A stretch of 64,000 nt of DNA from Mycolicibacterium moriokaense (GTDB lineage: Bacteria > Actinomycetota > Actinomycetes > Mycobacteriales > Mycobacteriaceae). The stretch covers positions 3,472,001-3,536,000 of the forward strand of contig NZ_AP022560.1 of assembly GCF_010726085.1 (NCBI RefSeq), given 5' to 3'. Positions 55,021 to 63,396 of this stretch are shown piece by piece. Every line of letters begins with the position of its first letter. Within the stretch, counting starts at the first letter, position 1. A program made the position numbers and the translations under genes. A model generated the notes under the pieces. That model saw only the letters and a program-made list of their open reading frames with translations, was not told the DNA's origin and did no database searches.

Positions 55021-55761
55021 ATGCAGTTCGCGAACAAAACGGCGATCGTGACGGGAGCCGCCTCAGGCATCGGTCGCGCGATCGCCGTCCGTATGGCCGA
55101 TGCCGGCGCCGTCGTCGCGGCGTTGGACCGTGATGCCGCCGGGCTTGCCGCGACGGTAGCGGCGATCGGCGAGAGCGCCCGTGCCTATGGGGTCGACCTC
55201 GCCGACGCGTCGGCGATTTCCGTAGCTACCGATGCAATCGTCAAAGACCTCGGCCTGCCACACGTATTGGTCAATGCCGCGGGATTCGATCGGGTCGAGC
55301 CGTTCATGAGTAACGACGACGACTTGTGGCAAGCACTGGTCGCGGTGAATTTCCTAGGTCCGGTTCGGCTCACACGCGCTGTGCTGGACGTCGTCGTTCC
55401 CGAGGGTGCGCCCCTCAAGATCGTCAACATCGCCAGTGACGCCGGACGGGTAGGGAGTCTGGGGGAGACGGTGTACGCCGGCACCAAGGGCGGGGTGATC
55501 GCCTTCACCAAGTCGCTCGCACGCGAGATGGCCAGGTATCAGATCAACGTCAACTGTGTGTGCCCCGGCCCCACCGATACGCCGCTGTTCGCCTTGCTAC
55601 CTGACAAAGTCAAAGATGGCCTCATCCGGGCGATTCCGTTCCGCCGGTTGGCGACTCCCGAAGAGATCGCCGACTCAGTGCTGTTCTTTGCCTCGGACAG
55701 AGCCAATTACGTGACCGGCCAGGTGCTCAGTGTCAGCGGCGGTTTGACCATGGCGGGGTAG
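55021..55761 (+). CDS. SDR family oxidoreductase (FabG/2-hydroxyacyl-CoA dehydrogenase-like)
   Basis: This 246-residue classical SDR has the cofactor motif TGAASGIG (12-19), NAAG, the catalytic NIASDAG and YAGTKGG (Ser, Tyr, Lys all present) and TGQVLSVSGGLTM. It should oxidise a hydroxyacyl or alicyclic alcohol with NAD(P). It resembles BadH-type 2-hydroxycyclohexanecarboxyl-CoA dehydrogenases, but substrate is uncertain. ATG 55021 has a GGGAGG Shine-Dalgarno. The tail-to-tail TetR gene lies 12 nt away. Confidence 0.9.
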   Translation: MQFANKTAIVTGAASGIGRAIAVRMADAGAVVAALDRDAAGLAATVAAIGESARAYGVDLADASAISVATDAIVKDLGLPHVLVNAAGFDRVEPFMSNDDDLWQALVAVNFLGPVRLTRAVLDVVVPEGAPLKIVNIASDAGRVGSLGETVYAGTKGGVIAFTKSLAREMARYQINVNCVCPGPTDTPLFALLPDKVKDGLIRAIPFRRLATPEEIADSVLFFASDRANYVTGQVLSVSGGLTMAG

Positions 55762-55773
55762 ACCGGCAGGCGC

Positions 55774-56403
55774 TTACTTTCCGAACATTCGCGAAGCTGT
55801 CGCCACCACGGCCTCACGCAGTTGCGCCTTCTTCCTGGCGGGCATGTCTCTCCTGATCCACAGCGACGAATGGTTGAGGACTCCGTGGAGACATTGCACG
55901 GCGACATCGGCGTTGGGACAGTCGAATTCGCCCGCTGCGATGCCCGCGAGCACCACCTTGCGGAACAGTGCGTCGTGGCGGCGGCGACTGTCCTTGATGA
56001 TCGGCTCGAAGGCATCCGGCCATGACTTGGGCCACGCGAAAACCGCGCCGACCTCCGGTGCGGTCTCGGTCAGGATGCGGATCTGCTCGCGAATGAGTGT
56101 CTGCAGCTGCTCGAGGTGGCTGCGGTCGCCAGCCTCATCCAATGCCGTCTGCAACCGAGTGTTGACATCGGTGGTCAACTCTTCCAGCACCGCTTTGACC
56201 AGCTCGTCCTTGCTCGAAAAGTAGTGATAGAGAGTGGCTTTGGCGATGTCCGTGTGTTCGGCGACGTCCTCGAGGTTCATCCCCTGGTATCCGCGAGATG
56301 ACAACAGTTGGGTAGCGGTCGCGACGATCTCAGCTTTGCGTCGATCACGCCGCCGTTCGACGCGACTCGACGGACGCCGTGTCGCCTTCGAAGGCTCAGT
56401 CAT
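55774..56403 (-). CDS. TetR-family transcriptional regulator
   Basis: This 209-residue regulator has a basic N-terminal extension and a TetR HTH at about 24-70 (RKAEIVATATQLLSSRGYQGMNLEDVAEHTDIAKATLYHYFSSKDEL). The C-terminal part is helical and probably binds an acyl-CoA or similar ligand. It is convergent with the SDR gene and may control the SDR/crotonase pair through the palindrome at 54919-54936. I saw no operator in its own upstream 119 nt. Confidence 0.9.
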   Translation of the reverse strand: MTEPSKATRRPSSRVERRRDRRKAEIVATATQLLSSRGYQGMNLEDVAEHTDIAKATLYHYFSSKDELVKAVLEELTTDVNTRLQTALDEAGDRSHLEQLQTLIREQIRILTETAPEVGAVFAWPKSWPDAFEPIIKDSRRRHDALFRKVVLAGIAAGEFDCPNADVAVQCLHGVLNHSSLWIRRDMPARKKAQLREAVVATASRMFGK

Positions 56404-56522
56404 GAGTACCTTCCCTAACCGCTCGGCTCCGGCATCAACTGTCGCAGAACTCGACCCATCGTACTGTTCTTCGACCGCAGAGTCTGGCTTTGCCCCGAAG
56501 CCACTGGTGTCATCGGTCCGAG

Positions 56523-57437
56523 CTATAGGGCGTCTATTTCGAGCCAGTCGTCGATCATGAATGCGTCGCCGCGCGCCACTACGGTGGCCCCGCCACGCCC
56601 TGGATAGTGCGCAGGGATGACGGTGGCGCGTCGCATGGACGCCTCGGCGAGCACCCGCCGACGGGTCACCGCCGCCTCGACGAAGTCCTCATCGAGTACG
56701 CAGGAATCCGATGGTCTGTGCAACTGCATGGGGCTGTGGGTGAGGTCACCGACGAACACCGCGGGACTGCCCGCGTCCAGCCAGAGCACAGACGAGCCAG
56801 GGGTGTGGCCGGGAGCGGGCCGCAATCTCAACGAGTCGCTGACCCGATAGTCGCCCGACCAGAGCTCGATCTGGCCCGTTGCATCAACGGGAAGAACGCT
56901 GTCGGCGAACAGGATTCGGCTCGCGTCCAGTCGCGCCTGATGTTCCTCGGACCGACCGGGGCCCCGCGCGTCGGCGTTGTCGGGGTGGTAGTAGCGGTAG
57001 TCGGCTTCCGGCACGAGGTAGCGCGCATTGGGAAACGTCGGAACCCATTCATCGTTGTCGCGCCTTGTGTTCCAGCCGACGTGGTCGGTGTGGATGTGGG
57101 TGTTGACCACGACGTCCACCGAGTCGGGTGAAACGCCCGCGGCGTGAAGGGAGTCCAGGAAGTCGGTGTCGAGATTGGCCAGGAACGGCATTGCCGGGCG
57201 GTCGCGGCCGTTACCGACGCCGGTGTCGACCACCACCGTGAGCCCATCCACCTCGATCACCCACGTCTGTACGACGGCGTGCCAGTTGTCGGAGTCCCAG
57301 AACGTGGGGCTCAGTTCGGGTGCCAGTTCGTGCCATACGGTGGGCGGCGTCTCGGGAAACATCGTGAGCGGCAGGTCGAGCCGCCATTCGACCACCCGCG
57401 TGACGGTCGCAGCACCCAATTGCGTGCGGTCGGCCAT
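56523..57437 (-). CDS. MBL fold metallo-hydrolase
   Basis: This 304-residue enzyme has NTHIHTDHVGW (metal motif), PAPGHTPGSS, FVGDLTHSP and IPAHYPGRGG, so the two-metal site is complete. It resembles AHL-lactonase-like and related bacterial MBL hydrolases and is similar in plan to the MBL gene at 48539. The substrate is unknown. It lies between two TetR genes on the same strand: its start is 63 nt from the stop of the TetR gene at 57501 and its stop is 119 nt from the other regulator. Confidence 0.9.
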   Translation of the reverse strand: MADRTQLGAATVTRVVEWRLDLPLTMFPETPPTVWHELAPELSPTFWDSDNWHAVVQTWVIEVDGLTVVVDTGVGNGRDRPAMPFLANLDTDFLDSLHAAGVSPDSVDVVVNTHIHTDHVGWNTRRDNDEWVPTFPNARYLVPEADYRYYHPDNADARGPGRSEEHQARLDASRILFADSVLPVDATGQIELWSGDYRVSDSLRLRPAPGHTPGSSVLWLDAGSPAVFVGDLTHSPMQLHRPSDSCVLDEDFVEAAVTRRRVLAEASMRRATVIPAHYPGRGGATVVARGDAFMIDDWLEIDAL

Positions 57438-57500
57438 AGTCGAACCCTACGGCCTGTGCGCAGACCCGAATCCGGTTGGGGCTTCGCCAGTCCGCGGCAG

Positions 57501-58061
57501 TCAGCCCCTTGTCACCGATTTGAGCTCCGCCAACGCCTCTTGGAGGTGCACCGCGATGCTGCGGTCCGTCGGATCGTCGAGCCAGCGCTCGAACGCGACC
57601 TTGAATACGGCAGTTCCTGCCTCAGCCGCCAAGCCGGCCGCGGGTTCCGAGACTCCACGATCGCGAAGCGCCTGGCCGACCGCCTCGGCCATAGTCGCGA
57701 GCTTGATCAGTTCTCGTTCTCGCAGCGCTGGATGGGCGTCGATGACGCCTTGGCGTGTTCTCGAATGCGCTCGCCTGCCGTCGAAGAACTCGGCGGTCGA
57801 TTCGAACGCGGCGACGACGGCATCGAGAGGGGACAGGTTGCCGCGCGCTTCCCGAAGCGCGTCGGCGACGCGTTCGGCCAGCTCGTTGCCGCGAAACAGC
57901 ACCTCGCGCTTGTCGGAGAAATGCCGGAAGAACGTGCGCTCGGTGACGCCCGCCCGCTCGGCGATCTCGGCAACCGTGGTCTCGTCGAACCCGCGTTCGG
58001 CGTAGAGCTCGAGCGCCGCGCGCTCGAGGCGGCCCTTCGCGTCCGGCTCCCATCGACCCAT
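57501..58061 (-). CDS. TetR-family transcriptional regulator
   Basis: This 186-residue regulator has a TetR HTH at residues 8-54 ([48 protein letters not shown]). It is divergent from an NAD(P)-dependent SDR gene; between them are two related palindromes, one starting 17 nt from its ATG. Such placement is typical of a TetR repressor that controls itself and the neighbour. The inducer is unknown. Confidence 0.92.
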   Translation of the reverse strand: MGRWEPDAKGRLERAALELYAERGFDETTVAEIAERAGVTERTFFRHFSDKREVLFRGNELAERVADALREARGNLSPLDAVVAAFESTAEFFDGRRAHSRTRQGVIDAHPALRERELIKLATMAEAVGQALRDRGVSEPAAGLAAEAGTAVFKVAFERWLDDPTDRSIAVHLQEALAELKSVTRG

Positions 58062-58077
58062 GAGGGAATAGTACGGG

Positions 58078-58096
58078 GATGACAGTCGCTGACATC
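58078..58096. promoter_or_regulatory. operator O1 of TetR/SDR divergent pair
   Basis: GATGACAGT-C-GCTGACATC is an imperfect copy (7 of 9 pairs) of the perfect palindrome O2 located 31 bp to the right. It lies 17 nt from the TetR start codon and probably blocks TetR transcription when bound. Confidence 0.6.
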
Positions 58097-58108
58097 AGGT
58101 GTAAATCT

Positions 58109-58127
58109 GATGACAGTCACTGTCATC
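58109..58127. promoter_or_regulatory. operator O2, perfect 19-bp palindrome GATGACAGT-C-ACTGTCATC
   Basis: The arms are 9 bp and fully complementary around one central base. It ends 20 nt before the SDR start codon ATG 58147 and shares its left arm exactly with O1. Two operators three helical turns apart suit two TetR dimers. Confidence 0.7.
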
Positions 58128-58146
58128 CCAGGGGAAGGATATGCAG

Positions 58147-59043
58147 ATGCATGTTTTCGTCACCGGCGCGTCGGGCCATATCGGTTCATTGGTCGTGCGC
58201 GATTTGCTCGACAACGGTCATCAGGTCTCGGGTTTGGCCCGCTCAGACGAAGGGGCCGACGCGGTGGAGCGGGCCGGAGCGCAGGTGGTGCGGGGCACCC
58301 TTGACGATCTCGACGTGCTGACGAAGTCGGCGGGGGAGTCCGACGGGGTCATCCACCTAGCCTTCAAGCACGATTTCGGCGACTACGTGGGCGCCGCCGA
58401 AGCCGATCTTCGGGCTGTGCGAGCCATCGGGACAGGGTTGACCGGCTCGGGTAAGCCGTTCGTCAACACATCCGGCACCGCTGTGCTTGCCACCGGTTCG
58501 TCGAGCGCGTTAGCGACCGAGGAAACCATGCCGCCGTCGGAGGGTCCCCGCGTACCGTCGGAGAACGCCGCCCTTGCGCTGGCGGACCAGGGCGTGCGTG
58601 CCTCGATCATCCGGTTGGCGCCCACGGTCCACGGGTCCACCGACCGTCGCGGGTTCATCCCGACGATCATCGAGAATGCGCGAAAGACCGGGCAGTCCGT
58701 CTACGTTGGCGATGGCGCCAACCGCTGGCCCGCGGTGCACAACGTCGATGCCGCACGGTTGTACCGATTGGCGTTGGAGGCCGCACCTGCCGGGTCCCGT
58801 TTCCACGGTGCCGCCGAGGAAGGGATTCCGTTCCGGGACATCGCCGAAGCCATCGGCAAGCAACTGAACGTACCGGCCGTTAGCGTCTCGCTGGACGAAG
58901 CGACGGAACAGCTTGGCTTCATCGGATGGGTTGCGTCGCTGGATAATCCCACATCCAGTGCGATCACTCGAAAAGTGCTTGGCTGGACCCCCGAGCAAGC
59001 GACGCTGCTCGAAGACCTGAATGCCGGACACTACTTCGCCTGA
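58147..59043 (+). CDS. NAD(P)-dependent extended SDR / epimerase-like protein
   Basis: This 298-residue protein has an N-terminal Rossmann motif TGASGHIG and the fold of extended/atypical SDRs (LARSDEGADAVERAGAQVVRG, RLAPTVHGSTDRRGFIP). Mycobacterial relatives are often annotated as NAD-dependent epimerases but lack proof of activity; the YxxxK motif is not obvious here. ATG 58147 is preferred over ATG 58141 because the GGGGAAGG Shine-Dalgarno then has 8-nt spacing. It is divergent from the TetR gene with two operators between. Confidence 0.85.
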   Translation: MHVFVTGASGHIGSLVVRDLLDNGHQVSGLARSDEGADAVERAGAQVVRGTLDDLDVLTKSAGESDGVIHLAFKHDFGDYVGAAEADLRAVRAIGTGLTGSGKPFVNTSGTAVLATGSSSALATEETMPPSEGPRVPSENAALALADQGVRASIIRLAPTVHGSTDRRGFIPTIIENARKTGQSVYVGDGANRWPAVHNVDAARLYRLALEAAPAGSRFHGAAEEGIPFRDIAEAIGKQLNVPAVSVSLDEATEQLGFIGWVASLDNPTSSAITRKVLGWTPEQATLLEDLNAGHYFA

Positions 59044-59054
59044 CAAGCGAGCAC

Positions 59055-60731
59055 TCATTTTAGGATCGCCCGCGCGGCGCGCTCTGCGATCAGCATCACC
59101 GGCGCATTGGTGTTCCCAGAAGTGATGGTGGGCATCGCCGACGCGTCAACCACTCGAAGGCCGGCGACACGAAACACGCGGAAGTCGGTGTCGAGCACCG
59201 TGGTTGGCGACCGGGGCGAGCCGTGTGAGTCGAAAGCTCCCATCGCACAGGTGCCTACCGGGTGGAAGATGGTGGTGCCCAGTTCACGGGCCGCCTGCAG
59301 CAGATCCTCGTCGCTCTCAAGTTGGGGGCCGGGCAGAAACTCCTCCGGGGAGTAGCGGGTCAGGGTCGGCGCTGCCATGATCTGCCGGGTCATCCGGAGA
59401 CCTCGCACGGCGATTTCGCAGTCGTCCTCAGTGGACAGGTAGTTGCAGAAGATCTTTGGCTTGGACAGCGGATCCGCATCGGCGATTCGCACATGGCCGC
59501 GCGAGCTGGGTCGCAGATTGCAGACCGAGGGAGTGATGGCGCCGAAGGGATGCAGTGGTTCGCCGAACTTCGGCAGAGACAACGGCTGCACATGCCACTC
59601 CAAATCGGGGCTGGCGAGCGCGGGGTCGCTCTTGGCGAAGGCGCCCAGCGTGGACGGCGGCATGGTCATCGGTCCTGATCGCAGCAGCAGGTACTGAATT
59701 CCCATGCCTGCGCGGGTGATCCAGTTCCGGTACAGCGTGTTGACGGTTCGCGCGCCCCGGATGCGGTAGACCATTCGCAGCTGCAGATGGTCTTGGAGGT
59801 TTTCACCCACTCCAGGCAGGTCGACGGCCACCGGTACCTGATGCTGGTTGAGTAGCTCGGCCGGGCCCAGGCCCGAGACCTGCATGAGCTGCGGCGAGCC
59901 GATGGCTCCAGCGCTCAGGATCACCTCGCGGCGGGCTCGAACGTCGACGATCTGGCCGTCTTTGAGCAGACGCACGCCGGTGACGTGATGCTGCGCCGTG
60001 GTCCAGGCACCGCGACGCTGATCGTCGCGGACCTCGTCATCCATCAGCAGTTTTAGCGCCTGCGTCTGGGTGTAGACGGTGAGATTGGGCCGGTGGGAGA
60101 CGGGGTGGAGGAACGCGTCGGCCATCGACCAGCGCCGGCCGCGCCGTTGATTGACATGGAAGTACGCGCTGCCGGAGTTGTCGCCGCGGTTGAACTCATC
60201 GATCGGCGTGATGCCGAACTCGGCAGCGGCGGCCTGCCAGGCGTCCAGAATCTTCCAGCGGACCCGCGGCCGCTCGACGCGGATCTCACCATCTTCGCCG
60301 TGCCAGTCGTCGGCTCCGCCGAAGTAGTTCTCCAACCCCTTGTATATCGCCAGCGTCTCGCCGGGACGATGCGGGCCACCCCAGAGCCACCGCTCGTCAC
60401 CGGTGGCTTTCGCCCAGAGTTCGTAATCGCTTGCCTGCCCGCGCATGTGGATCATTGCGTTGATCGATGAGCAGCCGCCGACGACGCGGCCGCGCGCGTA
60501 GATGATGCTGCGGCCGGCCAGGCCCGGGTCGGGCTCGGTGTTGAAGCACCAGTCGGTGCGGGGGTTGGCAATGGTGAACAGATAGCCCACCGGGATCTTG
60601 ATCCAGAACCAGTTGTCCTTGCCGCCGGCCTCGATCAAGAGCACACGGTGGTCAGGGTTGGCGCTGAGCCTATTGGCGAGGAGGCAACCCGCGCTGCCTG
60701 CGCCCACGATGATGTAGTCGAATTCGGCCAC
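59055..60731 (-). CDS. GMC family flavin oxidoreductase (choline dehydrogenase-like)
   Basis: This 558-residue flavoprotein shows GMC hallmarks: IIVGAGSAGCLLANRL, ARGRVVGGCSSINAMIHMRG, SAGAIGSPQLMQVSGLGP, and the C-terminal FHPVGTCAMG catalytic His plus GNTNAPVMLIAERAA Asn. It should oxidise an alcohol to an aldehyde; the substrate is unknown, and choline is only one option. GTG 60731 follows an AGGAAC ribosome site; frames further upstream are not coding. It ends 12 nt from the convergent SDR gene. Confidence 0.92.
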   Translation of the reverse strand: MAEFDYIIVGAGSAGCLLANRLSANPDHRVLLIEAGGKDNWFWIKIPVGYLFTIANPRTDWCFNTEPDPGLAGRSIIYARGRVVGGCSSINAMIHMRGQASDYELWAKATGDERWLWGGPHRPGETLAIYKGLENYFGGADDWHGEDGEIRVERPRVRWKILDAWQAAAAEFGITPIDEFNRGDNSGSAYFHVNQRRGRRWSMADAFLHPVSHRPNLTVYTQTQALKLLMDDEVRDDQRRGAWTTAQHHVTGVRLLKDGQIVDVRARREVILSAGAIGSPQLMQVSGLGPAELLNQHQVPVAVDLPGVGENLQDHLQLRMVYRIRGARTVNTLYRNWITRAGMGIQYLLLRSGPMTMPPSTLGAFAKSDPALASPDLEWHVQPLSLPKFGEPLHPFGAITPSVCNLRPSSRGHVRIADADPLSKPKIFCNYLSTEDDCEIAVRGLRMTRQIMAAPTLTRYSPEEFLPGPQLESDEDLLQAARELGTTIFHPVGTCAMGAFDSHGSPRSPTTVLDTDFRVFRVAGLRVVDASAMPTITSGNTNAPVMLIAERAARAILK

Positions 60732-60884
60732 GGGGTTCCTATCTGGCACGTGTCCTAGTGTGCGTGATGGCCGCGTCCTGCAAGCGCATTCCGCGGTGCT
60801 CACGTTGGGGACTAGGTGTGAGAGTGCGATTCGCCGAGCGCGAAGCCGACAAGGAAGTCGGTGGTCGCGCGATACCGTCAGTAC

Positions 60885-61667
60885 ATGGTCGTGGTACGGG
60901 AAGTCAGTTACCACGTCGACGGACTGACAATGATCGCCCACCTGGCTCATCCCGACGGCGAGGGCCCGTGGCCGGCTGTGCTGATCGGCCACGATGGAGT
61001 CGGTCTGGAGCATTATCAACGCAGCCGTGCCGACATCCTCGCCGAGCGGGGATACGTCGCGTTCGCGTTGGACTACCACGCGGGCAAAACGTATTTTGGC
61101 CAGCCGCAGGCAATGCTGGACCGGGTCATGCCGCTACTGGCCGACCCCGAGCGTATGCGCGCGATAGGGCGTGCGGGGCTCGACGCTCTTCTAGCCGTTC
61201 CGGGCGTCGACACGGGGCGTCTCGCGGCGATCGGATACGGCGCCGGTGGCCGCATCGTTCTCGAACTTGCCCGAATGGGAACGCCGTTCGCGGCGGTCGC
61301 GGTCGTGCACCCGGCCTTGCCGGCTTCTCGCGCCGAGGACTGGACCGACGTCGGCGCCGCCTTTCTGTTGTGCACGGGTTCCGAGGACCCCTTGTGTACC
61401 CCTGAGCAGCTCATGGCGTTCGCATCCGTATTGCAGGGGGCTGGACGGGACTGGCGCGTCAACATCTACGGTGGCGCTCAACACGCCTTCTGGGCCGCTC
61501 CGATGTCATCGGCCGATGCACTGTCCGATGGTGGCACCCCGGACCGCCCAGCGGCCACAGTCCCCGGAGTAGGTCACCACGCTGCCCACGCGCGACGGGC
61601 GTGGCGGGCGGTGCTAGATCTGCTCGACGACACTCTGCGCCGATCCGACGGCGACGAAAAGCTGTGA
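60885..61667 (+). CDS. dienelactone hydrolase family protein lacking the nucleophile cysteine
   Basis: This 260-residue alpha/beta hydrolase follows the dienelactone hydrolase plan (VLIGHDGVGLEHYQRSRADILAERGYVAFALDYH, TGSEDPLCTPEQL with Asp, AQHAFWAAP with His). At the nucleophile elbow, where family members read GYCFGG, it reads GYGAGG (Gly 119). Catalysis by the usual mechanism should be lost, unless another residue serves. ATG 60885 is preferred; GTG 60861 would add eight residues. It is divergent from the GMC gene. Confidence 0.82.
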   Translation: MVVVREVSYHVDGLTMIAHLAHPDGEGPWPAVLIGHDGVGLEHYQRSRADILAERGYVAFALDYHAGKTYFGQPQAMLDRVMPLLADPERMRAIGRAGLDALLAVPGVDTGRLAAIGYGAGGRIVLELARMGTPFAAVAVVHPALPASRAEDWTDVGAAFLLCTGSEDPLCTPEQLMAFASVLQGAGRDWRVNIYGGAQHAFWAAPMSSADALSDGGTPDRPAATVPGVGHHAAHARRAWRAVLDLLDDTLRRSDGDEKL

Positions 61668-61752
61668 CAACGCACCACGGATCGCCAAATTCGATTCCTG
61701 CATATATCCGAAACCTGCAGCCGTGCAATGACTATAGGACGGCGAGTCCCGG

Positions 61753-62355
61753 TTAAGCGGGTCGTTCGACGAGCAGTCGCAGAGTTGTCACAAGCGACGC
61801 GATAGTGTGCTTGTTGCGAGTGGATAGCGCCAACACGAATGTTCCCTGAATGAGCGACAGCACCGCCTCGGCGATCTCCCGTGCCGAGCGGTCGGTCCGG
61901 ACGTCGTCCTGCTCCTGGCCGGTCGCGAGCAGCGTCGTGAGGTCCGTAGTCCACGCTTCGATATGACTGCTCAGCTGCTGGCGGAACACGTCGGACGTAG
62001 CGGCGACCTCCGTTGAGAACTTGCCTACCAAGCACCCGCGTTGAAACCCGGACTTGACGCACATCTGCGACATCTCTTTGGCATAGCCGACCAGCTTGTC
62101 GGACGTCGAGAGGTCCTTCTTCGACGACCACTTGTGGAACAGATTGCGTTGGAACTCCATGTAGCGGTCGACTACGGCTTGGCCGAACGCGTCTTTGGAG
62201 CCGAAGTGGTGATAGAACGAGCCTTTCGGCACACCGGCGTCGGCGAGTACCGCATCGACTGTCGTGCCGTGGAAGCCGTAGTCGTAGAACAGCTTCGTTC
62301 CGCTACGCAGGAGAGCCTCCTTATGGGGGAGAGCAGTCTTCTGCGAAATCGCCAT
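61753..62355 (-). CDS. TetR-family regulator (NemR/AcuR-like)
   Basis: This 200-residue regulator has the HTH ALLRSGTKLFYDYGFHGTTVDAVLADAGVPKGSFYHHFGSKDAF at about residues 12-60 and the C-terminal GCLVGKFSTEV block with a cysteine, typical of the NemR/AcuR branch, in which a reactive Cys near here senses electrophiles in some members. ATG 62355 and ATG 62370 are both possible. It is divergent from a crotonase gene; the promoter region between contains a tandem TAGAC-N6-GTCTA element resembling NemR boxes. Confidence 0.9.
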   Translation of the reverse strand: MAISQKTALPHKEALLRSGTKLFYDYGFHGTTVDAVLADAGVPKGSFYHHFGSKDAFGQAVVDRYMEFQRNLFHKWSSKKDLSTSDKLVGYAKEMSQMCVKSGFQRGCLVGKFSTEVAATSDVFRQQLSSHIEAWTTDLTTLLATGQEQDDVRTDRSAREIAEAVLSLIQGTFVLALSTRNKHTIASLVTTLRLLVERPA

Positions 62356-62435
62356 CTTCCCGCCTTTCATGGGTTCCCATGCCCGTTCCCGAGTGTAGGG
62401 CGACCGCCCTCGGGAGCATTCCCTGGATTCGATTG

Positions 62436-62465
62436 TTGACGATTCAGTCTAGACGATTTAGTCTA
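62436..62465 (+). promoter_or_regulatory. promoter with tandem GACGATTYAGTCTA operator
   Basis: Two direct copies, GACGATTCAGTCTA (62438-62451) and GACGATTTAGTCTA (62452-62465), differ at one base. Each is also a GAC-N8-GTC-type half of an overlapping palindrome; TAGAC-GATTTA-GTCTA (62450-62465) is complete. A -35 TTGACG (62436-62441) and a -10 TAGTCT (62459-62464) 17 nt apart overlap the copies, so a bound regulator would block initiation toward the crotonase gene. Confidence 0.6.
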
Positions 62466-62578
62466 GCATTTGTTGACCAAACCGCCTCGAATTTCCACCC
62501 GCCAGATCGGGGAACTGCTGAAGAGAGTCATGAAACGTCTTCTCGGTCGCAGGGACCATCCGAAAGTAGGTACGTCGC

Positions 62579-63370
62579 ATGAGCATTGACAGTTACGAAA
62601 CCCTGACCGTGAAGCGTGACGGCGCTGTCTTCGTCATCGGTCTCAACAGGCCCGACAAGCGAAACGCATTCAACAGGGCGATGATCAGCGAGCTCGCCGA
62701 CGCTCTCGGCAAGCTCGACAGTGACGACGGTCTGCGCGCCGGGGTGCTCTACGGCGAGGGGAAGGGGTTCACCTCCGGACTCGACCTGCCCGATGTCGTC
62801 CCCAGCCTGCAGGATGGCTCACTGCAGGTCCCCGAAGGGGGGATCAACCCCTGGCTGGTGGACGGTCGGCGGTTGACGAAACCGCTCGTCGCCGCCGTGC
62901 ACGGCAAGTGCCTCACGCTGGGGATCGAGTTGCTGCTGGCTTCCGACATCGTTGTGGCGGCAGAAAGCGCGACGTTCGCGCAGCTCGAGATTGCCAGGGG
63001 CATATACCCGTTCGGCGGTGCGACGCTGCGCTTCCCGCGCGCTGCCGGGTGGGGGAACGCGATGCGCTGGATGCTGACTGCGGAGGAGTTCGACAGCGCG
63101 GAAGCACATCGTATCGGCATCGTCCAGGAGGTCGTGGCCGACGGCGCACACGTCGCACGCGCGGTTCAGCTCGCGCAGGTGATCGCCGCGCAAGCACCGC
63201 TAGGAGTCCAGGCCACTCTTTATAGCGCCCGGCTGGCCCAGCGGGAAGGTGAAGCGGCAGCCGCAGCCGAACTCGTCCCAACCGTCGTCAAGCTCTTCGG
63301 TACCGAGGACGCGCGCGTCGGCCTGGAATCCTTCCTCACCCGTCAGCCGGCGCAGTTCGTCGGTCGCTGA
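62579..63370 (+). CDS. enoyl-CoA hydratase/isomerase family protein
   Basis: This 263-residue crotonase has LNRPDKRNAFNRAMISEL, GEGKGFTSGLDL, AAVHGKCLTLGIELLLASDIVVAAESATFAQLEI and FPRAAGWGNAMRWMLT. The usual GxCxGGG loop is KCLTLGIE, with Glu in the first catalytic position, so hydratase or isomerase activity is plausible. It is transcribed from the TetR-controlled promoter at 62436-62465 with a leader of about 110 nt. The next gene starts 26 nt later in the same direction and is probably in the same operon. Confidence 0.9.
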   Translation: MSIDSYETLTVKRDGAVFVIGLNRPDKRNAFNRAMISELADALGKLDSDDGLRAGVLYGEGKGFTSGLDLPDVVPSLQDGSLQVPEGGINPWLVDGRRLTKPLVAAVHGKCLTLGIELLLASDIVVAAESATFAQLEIARGIYPFGGATLRFPRAAGWGNAMRWMLTAEEFDSAEAHRIGIVQEVVADGAHVARAVQLAQVIAAQAPLGVQATLYSARLAQREGEAAAAAELVPTVVKLFGTEDARVGLESFLTRQPAQFVGR

Positions 63371-63396
63371 AGTCGCCGAGCCGAACGGAAGCCACT

